A stretch of 40,461 nt of DNA, from positions 1-40,461 of the forward strand of contig JBBKWB010000092.1 in assembly GCA_037968755.1 (NCBI GenBank), read 5' to 3'. A program made the translations under genes and the position numbers. The notes beneath the pieces were generated by a model that was given only the letters and a program-made list of their open reading frames with translations, did no database searches and was not told the DNA's origin. The stretch comes from Woeseia sp037968755 (GTDB lineage: Bacteria; Pseudomonadota; Gammaproteobacteria; Steroidobacterales; Woeseiaceae). Positions 33,489 through 40,461 of the stretch are shown here, one piece after another (positions within the stretch are counted from its first letter, which is position 1; each line of letters opens with the position of its first letter).

Positions 33489-35114
33489 CTACGCTGCGAG
33501 TTCGTTGCCGCCGATAATACCGTCATGCGGCCAGCTAAGAACAAACGTAGCGCCACGTTTGCTGGCGGGGTCGGAAATAATCTCGATCGCGCCACCATGG
33601 GAATCGACGAGTTTTTTTAATACCGCAAGCCCCATGCCGCTGCCGTCGGTTCCCCCGTTTTCAGGCTTCAGCCGGTGGAACATCTTGAAAATGCGCTCAT
33701 GATGTACCGACGCGATACCCGGGCCTTCATCGCGCACGGATATCGTCAGGAACTGATCGGCCACCGTGCAGTTTACGTAGACAGTGCCGGGTCCGTCTTC
33801 ATTGTGCTTGTACGCATTGTCGATGAGATTGCGGACGATCTGCTCCAGCGGAGTTCGCCAGGTACTCACTTTCTCTGAATTACCCGTCAGCCGGATGTCC
33901 CCGCCTTGCGGTGCCACCAGCTCGGCGCAGCCAGACAGCATTCGATGCAGGTCTACGCTCTCAGGCAAGGTGCGCTCGCGCCCCACCCGCGAATACTCAA
34001 GCAGTGCATCCAGCAATGTTGAAAGGCGCTTGGAGCGGTCCTTCAACATGGCGATATGCTTGCGCGTAGTGGCGTCTGCCTGGTCGCCCAGATCTTCTTC
34101 CAGAAAGCCGCTAATACTGTAGATCGCACGCATTGGCGCCTTCAGGTCGTGAGAAGCAACGTATGCGAAATTGTCCAGTTCAGCGATCATCCGCTCCAGT
34201 TCCACGCTGCGTTCGGCCAACGCTGTCTCGCTCGCGCGCAGCGCAACAGCATTCTGCCGTGCTGACTCCAGCGCTTCTGCCATGGCGGTTAGCTCATCGT
34301 CACCGTCGACGGGCACCGGCGTCGCAAGATCACCTGCGTTCTGAGCGGCAATATGGGCGGTGAGTCCGCGCAGTCGCCGAATCAGCTTCCTATGTATGAT
34401 CAGGTAAATAAACAAGAGTGCAATAAGCGCACTCCCCGCTGCAATCGCGAGCAAACGGAAAACAGACTTATCGAGAGCTGCAGAAGTTGCCTGCATCCAG
34501 AAGCTGGTTTGCGAAAAATTCTCACGATCAATTTCCGCGAGTTCCTCCAGCATTGACTGAACTTTTTTCCGCATACCGATATGTTGTTCAACAAGCTTGC
34601 CGTCGAGCGCCAGTTGTTCCTGCCGTGCTGTTGCTCGCTCGGCCGCATTCAGGTCGAGACCAGCCAAACGCCCGCGTGACGCCAGGCGCTCAGCCGCTGT
34701 ATGCAATGCGGTGGCAGCAGATTGCTCGACTTCGCGTTGCGCGATCAGCAAGTCACCTGTATCTCGACCGGCATCGGCTGCAGCCAGTTGTTCAAGGCTG
34801 CTGCGCATGATCGCAAGGCCACGTTCTGTAACCTCGCGAGTTCGCTCAAGGCCTTCGACCGATTCAAAGTTCTCGGCTTCCGCGTACTGCAAGCTGAGCC
34901 GCCGCACGCCGATGCGAAAGTTGAAATGTTGCTCGCCAAAGTAGATAGCTGTTTGCGCCACGTGATCGAGATTGCTCTGAACAGTTCTGATATTGGCGAG
35001 ATTCAAGAGCGCACCCGCAACGGGTATCAGTGCAAGCAACATCAATGCAACGAGCAATCGCGTTGCAAGGCTGGTCTGACCACGCGATCGCGATGTTGTG
35101 CCGCTTAACTGCAT
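33489..35114 (-). CDS. Membrane sensor histidine kinase, copy A
   Basis: A 541-aa kinase. Transmembrane segments 19-41 and 220-240 bracket a ~180-aa helical periplasmic sensor without a recognised ligand pocket. A HAMP linker follows, then coiled coil, HisKA with phospho-acceptor His322 (YVASHDLKAPMRAI), and an HATPase_c domain with N-box NLIDNAYKHN, G1 DEGPGI and G2 GSGMGLAV. It resembles the kinase 70 bases upstream in the catalytic half. No receiver gene lies beside it other than the GGDEF response regulator. Ligand unknown. Confidence 0.9.
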   Translation of the reverse strand: MQLSGTTSRSRGQTSLATRLLVALMLLALIPVAGALLNLANIRTVQSNLDHVAQTAIYFGEQHFNFRIGVRRLSLQYAEAENFESVEGLERTREVTERGLAIMRSSLEQLAAADAGRDTGDLLIAQREVEQSAATALHTAAERLASRGRLAGLDLNAAERATARQEQLALDGKLVEQHIGMRKKVQSMLEELAEIDRENFSQTSFWMQATSAALDKSVFRLLAIAAGSALIALLFIYLIIHRKLIRRLRGLTAHIAAQNAGDLATPVPVDGDDELTAMAEALESARQNAVALRASETALAERSVELERMIAELDNFAYVASHDLKAPMRAIYSISGFLEEDLGDQADATTRKHIAMLKDRSKRLSTLLDALLEYSRVGRERTLPESVDLHRMLSGCAELVAPQGGDIRLTGNSEKVSTWRTPLEQIVRNLIDNAYKHNEDGPGTVYVNCTVADQFLTISVRDEGPGIASVHHERIFKMFHRLKPENGGTDGSGMGLAVLKKLVDSHGGAIEIISDPASKRGATFVLSWPHDGIIGGNELAA

Positions 35115-35184
35115 TTCAGGTCATCGCAATTCGAGGTTGCACACTGCGCCCGGTGGCAATCGTAAAGCAGTTCGCGGCGCTCGC

Positions 35185-37197
35185 TCAGCATGCACGGGCC
35201 ATTGCCATCAGGGCATCCGGATCGAATTTGTTTTCTGCCGCGGCAGGCATTACCGCGTCGATCGGCCAGATTACGGTGAAGCGAGAGCCTCGACGCATAT
35301 CCGGATCAGAATCAACAGTGATCGCTCCGTTATAGGTTTCAACCAACTTCTTCAGGACAGCCAGACCCATTCCGCTACCTTCCACCTGGTCGCGCGGCTT
35401 CAGTGTTTGGAACATGCCGAATATTCGTTCATGAAATTCCGCTGCGATTCCGGGGCCGTCGTCTTCTACAGTTAGCCGCAAGCGCCCAGCAACTATCTCA
35501 GTATCGATTGTGATCAGCGCTCCCGCATCCGGATTGTGCTTGACTGCATTGTCGACAAGATTGCGGACTATTTGCTCCAGCGGTGTTTTCCACGTGTAAA
35601 CGCGCACCGCAGTTCCCGTGTAAATAACTTGCTGTCCCTGCGGCAATACGAGGTCAACGCAGGACTCCAGGAGAGCGCGCACGTCAACCAGTTCCGGCGG
35701 CGCGGGATTGCGCCCCGCGCGCGAATATTCGAGCAACGCGTCCAGCAGGGATTCGAGACGACGAATTCGGCTTTGCATCATCTCCAGATGCCGCATCGAA
35801 TCCTCATCAGCGACTTCGCGCAGGTCTTCGCGCAGAAAGTTTGCGAGGCTGTCGATAGCGCGCATGGGTGCCTTCAGGTCATGCGAGGCGACATAGGCGA
35901 ATTGATCCAGTTCCTCGTTTGCTGCCTGAAGCTCCCGACTGCGCGCGGCGAGAATCTGCTCGCTTTTTCGCGAGGTCAATGCAAGCCGTCGAAACGATTC
36001 CAGTGCTGTTGCGAGTTCAGCCAGTTCGTCGTTGCCTTCAATCTGCACCGGTTGCTCGAGCGTTCCTTTCGTTAGCTGCTTCGTTACGTTCGTCAGCGAC
36101 TGAAGGCGCCGCAGCACATTGCCTCGAACCAGCAACTGGATAAGCAACAGCGCTGCGAGCGCACTGAGCGCGCCGATTCCAAGCATTGCATAGTCCGCTC
36201 GCGCCAGGGCCTGAGCTGCCGCATGCACAGACGACTGAGATAGCTGCTCGCTAGCCCTGTCCATCCTGTCGAGTGATTCAATTTGCGTAAGCAAGTTATC
36301 GCTCAGCGCAACTCCAACAGTGACCAGCTCAGTACGAAGTGAAAGGATATTGCGCATCGTTTGAAACACGCCACTATCGCCGAGCATCAATTCGAAGAGC
36401 CGTTCGAACTCCACTGTGAGCTGTTGTCGATAGGGCTGCGCTGGCAGCTGCGCCAGCTCGCTAAGGGAAACGCGAATTTTTGCCGCGGCATCGGCCTGCA
36501 GCGACTCCAGATCCTGGGCTGCAGTGGCGGCGGATACTGCGCGCGCCTGATAGAACACGGTCGATGCGTTGAAGCGCAGCGCATCGAGTCGACGGCCAAC
36601 ATTACTCGTTACCGATACATCCTCGGCAGGCACCGTTGCAATTTCCTCAATGCGCTTCACGACTGCGACCAATTGTGCGAGATTGGTGGCCTGCACTTCG
36701 CTCGCATCAAGTCGGCGTTCCGCCACGTCAAGCGTCGCCAGAATACCCCGCTCTATGTTGCTCTGCCGGGAAAGCATATCGTTTGGCACCTCGTCAAATT
36801 CGAGCGGTGCCAATACTTCGATACTCTCCCACATTCCCTGGACAATACTTGAGGCCGTGACCCGGGTCGCCGCAAGCGCCGCGTGCGATGCGAAGTTGTC
36901 AGGTTGCGAATAGAGCGTGTTTATCGTTCGCGCCCAAGAGCGGTAGACCCGATCTTGTGGGCCGAATGATTCCGTAATTCGGGTTACCGTTTGCAACGGC
37001 TCGCTGACCGCGTGCGTATTGATCCAGCCGAGCAGACCGGCCAGAACGGGCAAGAATGCGAGAAAGCAGAAAGCCATGAGCAGACGACGGCCAACCGCGC
37101 TGTTGAAACGTGCCTCGTCTGGTGCTCCTGTCTGTACTGGATCCGCAGCGGTCATTGCCGTAATTCCTGTGGTTACCTCAACATTATCGGCATCCAT
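35185..37197 (-). CDS. Membrane sensor histidine kinase, copy B
   Basis: A 670-aa kinase. Start taken at the ATG at 37197, six bases after AAAGGA; a frame opening at 37329 is unlikely. Transmembrane segments are about 37-62 and 335-357, enclosing a ~270-aa helical sensor. HAMP, coiled coil, HisKA with His439 (AYVASHDLKAPMRAI), and HATPase_c with NLVDNAVKHN, DDGPGI and GSGMGLAV follow. It is a paralog of copy A: catalytic halves align throughout while sensors differ in length and sequence. It lies 240 bases after the diguanylate cyclase gene, same strand. Confidence 0.9.
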   Translation of the reverse strand: MDADNVEVTTGITAMTAADPVQTGAPDEARFNSAVGRRLLMAFCFLAFLPVLAGLLGWINTHAVSEPLQTVTRITESFGPQDRVYRSWARTINTLYSQPDNFASHAALAATRVTASSIVQGMWESIEVLAPLEFDEVPNDMLSRQSNIERGILATLDVAERRLDASEVQATNLAQLVAVVKRIEEIATVPAEDVSVTSNVGRRLDALRFNASTVFYQARAVSAATAAQDLESLQADAAAKIRVSLSELAQLPAQPYRQQLTVEFERLFELMLGDSGVFQTMRNILSLRTELVTVGVALSDNLLTQIESLDRMDRASEQLSQSSVHAAAQALARADYAMLGIGALSALAALLLIQLLVRGNVLRRLQSLTNVTKQLTKGTLEQPVQIEGNDELAELATALESFRRLALTSRKSEQILAARSRELQAANEELDQFAYVASHDLKAPMRAIDSLANFLREDLREVADEDSMRHLEMMQSRIRRLESLLDALLEYSRAGRNPAPPELVDVRALLESCVDLVLPQGQQVIYTGTAVRVYTWKTPLEQIVRNLVDNAVKHNPDAGALITIDTEIVAGRLRLTVEDDGPGIAAEFHERIFGMFQTLKPRDQVEGSGMGLAVLKKLVETYNGAITVDSDPDMRRGSRFTVIWPIDAVMPAAAENKFDPDALMAMARAC

Positions 37198-37436
37198 GTA
37201 CATTCCTTTAGGCAAGCCCTCAATTTCTGGCTCACGCGACCGATACACGCTCGTGAAACGGGTATGGAGGAAGGTCAACATGCCCTTTCCTGCCGCCTGG
37301 ACCCGATGCGGGTTGATGCGATCAGCCAATACAGTGACTCGGCCGATCCGGCGCTGGTTGCCGCAGACGCGTCAATCCGCCAGCACGCTACGGCTGCGAT
37401 AGCCCAGCGGAATTACCCGGGCTTGGTGCGCCGCCG

Positions 37437-38720
37437 TCAGGCGGACTTGGCCGGCGGTACCTCGGCGAGCGAAAAACGGCCTTTGCCAGCGCGCTTGGCG
37501 ATATACATGGCGGCATCTGCGGCTGCCATCAGCGACTCGTAATCGTTGCCGTGTCCGGGAAATACCGCAACGCCGATGCTGGCACCAATGGTGACTTCCC
37601 GCGGAAGCCTGAAAGGAGCGGAAACAGCATCCAGAACTTTTTTCGCTATCAGTTCAAGACTCGATGGATCCGGCACTTCGCACAGAATGGCAAACTCATC
37701 GCCACCAATTCGCGCAAGGATATCGCCCTGGCGCAAGGCGGTCTTCACGCGTTGTGTCACGTCACGCAGCAACTCATCGCCGGCTGCATGCCCCAGGCTG
37801 TCGTTGACGGATTTGAAGCCGTCCAGATCAAACATCAAGACCGCGGGCAAAGCGTTGCTCATGCCGCTCTTGGCTACATTGATCGCATCGTCCAGGATCG
37901 CCCGGAATGCACGTCGATTCGCCAGGCCAGTCAGCTCGTCCCGTTCGGCATTCATGCGTAGCTGGCTTTCCGTAAATTTGCGCTCAGTAATGTCGATTGC
38001 TGTGCCTTCAACGATTAGCTCGGCGCTTACTTCGTCGCGGACAGCGGCTGCGTTGACCAGCACTGTCAAAGTCTGACCGGCGCGGTGGTACAAGTCGATT
38101 TCGAACCCTTCCAGTACAGGGTGATCATGCAGTTTGTTCATCGCACGGGTGAATTGGCCGGGGTTTGCGAACAGGCTGCCAGCACGGCCGGCACGCAGTG
38201 CGTCTCGCTCCGAATCGAAACCGAGGGTACGCACCAGCATGGAATTGACCGACAGTATTTCGCCTGTACTGCTCGCCTGGAAAAGGCCAACGGGGACCGA
38301 ATCATAGAGTCGCCGGTAACGTAGTTGCGAACGTCGCAGGTCCGCTTTCACCCGGGCCCGTTCAATCGCATAACGCATGATGCGCAACAGCTTGTCGCTG
38401 TCCGAATCGCCCTTCATGAGAAAGTCCTGTGCGCCGTTGCGTACAGCCTCGAGCGCTTGCTGCTGGTCGGCGTTACCACTGAGGATAATGACGGGCAGAT
38501 CCGGCGCCATGGATTGCACGGCGTTAAAGGTATCCAGACCGAAGCTATCCGGCAACCAGAGGTCCAGCAATATGCAATCGGATTTGCATTCGGCCAGCAA
38601 CGCAGCCGCTTCGGCCACGCTCGCAGCGACCCGCAGCGTGTGATCGCCAGACGCCGCCGCAAATTCCTCCCGCAACAGATAGACATCTGCCGGATTGTCC
38701 TCAACGAGCAAGATATCCAT
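37437..38720 (-). CDS. REC-PAS-GGDEF response regulator diguanylate cyclase
   Basis: A 427-aa c-di-GMP synthase controlled by phosphorylation. The receiver domain is 1-120, with phospho-acceptor Asp53 (CILLDLWLPD), a Glu7/Asp8 acidic pair and Lys103. PAS is about 133-250 and GGDEF about 260-420, with the intact active-site motif GGDEF at 339-343 and the product-inhibition site RxxD at 330-333, five residues before it. It makes c-di-GMP, which FleQ-type activators sense. I use the ATG at 38720; the upstream frame lacks support. A sigma-28 promoter match lies about 98 bases upstream. Neighbouring kinases are candidate phosphodonors. Confidence 0.93.
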   Translation of the reverse strand: MDILLVEDNPADVYLLREEFAAASGDHTLRVAASVAEAAALLAECKSDCILLDLWLPDSFGLDTFNAVQSMAPDLPVIILSGNADQQQALEAVRNGAQDFLMKGDSDSDKLLRIMRYAIERARVKADLRRSQLRYRRLYDSVPVGLFQASSTGEILSVNSMLVRTLGFDSERDALRAGRAGSLFANPGQFTRAMNKLHDHPVLEGFEIDLYHRAGQTLTVLVNAAAVRDEVSAELIVEGTAIDITERKFTESQLRMNAERDELTGLANRRAFRAILDDAINVAKSGMSNALPAVLMFDLDGFKSVNDSLGHAAGDELLRDVTQRVKTALRQGDILARIGGDEFAILCEVPDPSSLELIAKKVLDAVSAPFRLPREVTIGASIGVAVFPGHGNDYESLMAAADAAMYIAKRAGKGRFSLAEVPPAKSA

Positions 38721-38817
38721 GTGCCGTTCGTTCCATTCCTGTGACCGCTCACAGGGCATGTCCGCGGCGTTGTGAGCTGCCGGGAACAATCGACTACAAG
38801 CTGGGATTGTGGCCACG

Positions 38818-38844
38818 GTATCGGCGGACGCCTTCGGTACTTTA
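38818..38844 (-). promoter_or_regulatory. Sigma-28 promoter toward the diguanylate cyclase
   Basis: On the minus strand -35 TAAAGTAC, an 11-base spacer, -10 GCCGATAC, against TAAAGTTT-N11-GCCGATAA: 13 of 16 positions match with the exact spacing. Its -35 faces that of the opposite promoter, with 35 bases between them. Confidence 0.8.
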
Positions 38845-38879
38845 GGGCCTGCAGATTATGTTGAATCGCTGATTGCCGC

Positions 38880-38906
38880 TAAAGCTGGCGCTCAAGCGGC
38901 CGATAA
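38880..38906 (+). promoter_or_regulatory. Sigma-28 promoter toward the REC-kinase gene
   Basis: -35 TAAAGCTG, an 11-base spacer, -10 GCCGATAA. The -10 is a perfect match and the -35 matches six of eight. It equals the flgM promoter in its -10. The kinase start codon lies 170 bases downstream. Confidence 0.85.
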
Positions 38907-39076
38907 GCAGGGATAGAGCGCCAGTGATCTCCGCATCAACGGCGGTTCCTCCGGTATTCCACGCAGGTGAGGCATGGCTTACCCGCGCATGCCGTTGCCC
39001 GCTAGCCAACCCCCTGCACGATTTCGGGTATTGCAGAACAGCGACAGCAACTACTGAAAGTCAAAAGGAACGTTGC

Positions 39077-40288
39077 ATGATGCAAGCACTAGCCATTAGC
39101 CCACAGGATCACAATTCTGTGCGTGAATTTGCGGAGTCGAACCGCTTGTTACGTGTGTTGATCACGGACGACGACGACGCGGATCGGCTGATAATAACCC
39201 GAGCATTGAAGCGAACCGGTCTGGAGCTCGAGATTCATGAGGCCGCAACCGGTACCGATGCGTTGCGGCAGATGCAGGACCGGCGCTTCGACTGCGTATT
39301 CGTCGATTACATGCTGCCCGACATGCAAGGCACTGAGCTTCTGAAGAAGATGAACCTGCCAGAATGGCCCATGATTGCCGCAATCATGCTGACCGGCGCA
39401 GGCGACGAGAACGTCGCGACTCATGCCCTCACCAATGGCGCCCAGGATTATCTCACGAAGGGAGAGCTAAACGTCACCGCCATTCGTCGGGCGTTGCTGC
39501 GTGCTGTAGAGAAAGTAGACCTGCTTAAAAGCCTCGAGGAACAACGCGAAGCACTGGAACACAGTAACCGGGAACTGGAACAGTACGCGTACGTGACGTC
39601 GCACGATCTGCAGGAACCATTGCGTATCATCGTCAGTTTTCTGCAGCTGTTTGAACGGCATAATTCAGACATGCTCGACGACAAGTCGCGCGAATACATG
39701 AATTTTATTGTTGACGGCTCCAAGCGCATGCAACAGATGGTCGCGAGCTTGCTTGAACTATCGCGAATCGGCCGCGGCAACGAAGACTTTCAGCGCGTTG
39801 ATGTCGATGACGCCCTGCAGGATGCTCTCGCCAACCTGCAGATCTCCATCGCCGAGTCCGGTGCCGAGATCACCGTCGAAAGCTTGCCAGTGTTGTCCTG
39901 CAATCGGCAACGTATCGTCCAGTTGTTGCAGAATCTTGTCGGCAATGCCATCAAATACCGCGGCAACGAAGCGCCCAGGATCAATATCTCAGCACGACCG
40001 ATGGCCATTGACTCGGTCGAACGACTTAATTACGCCACGTCAGCCCGACACCAGACCATTTGGCAATTCTGCGTGGAAGACAACGGCATCGGCATCGACC
40101 AGAAGTACGTTGACAGGATTTTTGTCATTTTCCAGCGCCTGCATTCCCGGGAAGCGTATGAAGGTACTGGCATCGGCCTCGCGCTCTGCAAGAAAATTGT
40201 GCAGTTGCACCACGGCAAGATATGGGTTGAGCCCGGTGAGCAGGCCGGCAGTCGCTTTATGTTCACCTTGCCGAGCATCCAGGCATGA
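39077..40288 (+). CDS. Soluble REC-histidine kinase
   Basis: A 403-aa cytoplasmic protein. An N-terminal receiver (residues 25-145) has Asp31/Asp32, phospho-acceptor Asp77 (CVFVDYMLPDM), Thr106 and Lys128. A short coiled coil (150-165) leads to HisKA with His176 (YAYVTSHDLQEPLRII), of the kind in phytochrome kinases, then HATPase_c with NLVGNAIKYRG, EDNGIGID and GTGIGLAL. There is no transmembrane segment. Start is the ATG at 39077 after AAAGGAA; the frame is open to 38873 but crosses the promoter. The stop overlaps the next gene's start (ATGA). A relay through receiver and kinase is likely. Confidence 0.92.
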   Translation: MMQALAISPQDHNSVREFAESNRLLRVLITDDDDADRLIITRALKRTGLELEIHEAATGTDALRQMQDRRFDCVFVDYMLPDMQGTELLKKMNLPEWPMIAAIMLTGAGDENVATHALTNGAQDYLTKGELNVTAIRRALLRAVEKVDLLKSLEEQREALEHSNRELEQYAYVTSHDLQEPLRIIVSFLQLFERHNSDMLDDKSREYMNFIVDGSKRMQQMVASLLELSRIGRGNEDFQRVDVDDALQDALANLQISIAESGAEITVESLPVLSCNRQRIVQLLQNLVGNAIKYRGNEAPRINISARPMAIDSVERLNYATSARHQTIWQFCVEDNGIGIDQKYVDRIFVIFQRLHSREAYEGTGIGLALCKKIVQLHHGKIWVEPGEQAGSRFMFTLPSIQA

Positions 40289-40461
40289 CGGCAGGCAACA
40301 ACCTGTTGATGTTGGTCGAAGACAGCGCCGCGGATGTAATGCTGGCAAAGGAAGCACTCGCGAAATTTCTTGCCGACAATCGATGCCTTGTTTTCGGCGA
40401 CGGCAGCGCTGCGCACGACTACCTGTGCGATCCTGAAAATGAGCTGCCGGACCTGATCCTG
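40285..40461 (+). CDS. CheY-like response regulator, Rcp1 type (partial)
   Basis: The first 59 codons of a receiver-domain protein, cut by the window end. It starts MTAGNNLLMLVEDSAADVML, with the Glu/Asp acidic pair at 12-13, and reaches ENELPDLIL, just before the expected phospho-acceptor Asp. The length of spacing and the DYLC...PDLIL pattern match small single-domain regulators paired with phytochrome-type kinases. Its ATG overlaps the kinase stop, so it is the likely partner. Confidence 0.85.
   Translation, partial: MTAGNNLLMLVEDSAADVMLAKEALAKFLADNRCLVFGDGSAAHDYLCDPENELPDLIL

Larger units (their letters stand above)
38721..39076. other. Divergent intergenic region with two sigma-28 promoters
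   Basis: These 356 bases separate the diguanylate cyclase (minus) from the REC-kinase (plus). They contain divergent FliA-type promoters at 38818-38844 and 38880-38906, leaving leaders of about 90 and 170 bases. No other gene is seen. Confidence 0.7.

Noticed and set aside
37198..37436. Possible c-di-GMP riboswitch between the cyclase and kinase B genes
   Set aside because: I looked for the GEMM core (CACGCACAGGGCAAACC-like) on the minus strand and did not find it.
1..40461. tRNA, rRNA, CRISPR arrays, insertion sequences, phage or defence genes
   Set aside because: I saw no tRNA cloverleaf, rRNA sequence, regular direct-repeat array, transposase or integrase on reading both strands.

Overview
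The window reads as a chromosomal segment of a flagellated, probably aquatic Gammaproteobacterium outside the Enterobacterales. The evidence is a FleQ-type sigma-54 activator, sigma-54 and sigma-28 promoters on flagellar genes, the gene order flgB to flgL then flagellins, flaG, fliD, fliS, fliT and fleQ, a DusA with the usual gammaproteobacterial motifs, and PHA-granule proteins. A Woeseia- or Steroidobacter-like lineage would fit, but that is a guess. I see no rRNA, tRNA, CRISPR array, insertion sequence or phage gene.

Region 1 (about 380-17500, minus strand) is a nearly uninterrupted set of flagellar genes: flgBCDEFGHIJKL (rod, hook, rings, hook-filament junction), two tandem flagellin genes, flaG, fliD, fliS, fliT, then fleQ. 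A consensus sigma-54 promoter precedes flgB and a sigma-28 promoter precedes the first flagellin. Bases 1-378, beyond fleQ, hold no recognisable gene.

Region 2 (17700-19753, plus strand) is the divergent flgA, flgM, flgN group. flgA has its own sigma-54 promoter, facing the flgB one, and flgM has a consensus sigma-28 promoter. An atypical CsrA-family protein with an extra segment like that of RsmN/RsmF closes the group.

Region 3 (19850-26600) is a housekeeping and accessory stretch: a phasin with a histone-H1-like lysine tail, GTP-type PEP carboxykinase, an FHA-coupled nucleotide cyclase, a methyltransferase, DusA, and a small exported EF-hand protein. Region 4 (26875-33378, minus strand) holds a ferredoxin-reductase-like flavoprotein, a small PHA-system protein, a lipoprotein D-aminoacylase and a Tricorn-like protease; the last two probably form a peptide-scavenging operon.

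Region 5 (33489-40461) is a signalling island: two paralogous membrane histidine kinases and a REC-PAS-GGDEF diguanylate cyclase on the minus strand, and a soluble REC-histidine kinase overlapping a small response regulator on the plus strand. The 356-base divergent intergenic region carries two back-to-back sigma-28 (FliA) promoter matches with exact 11-base spacers, one facing the cyclase and one facing the kinase. This predicts that c-di-GMP production and a phosphorelay are switched on with the late flagellar genes, although they lie about 20 kb from the flagellar cluster. This is the most interesting signal in the window.
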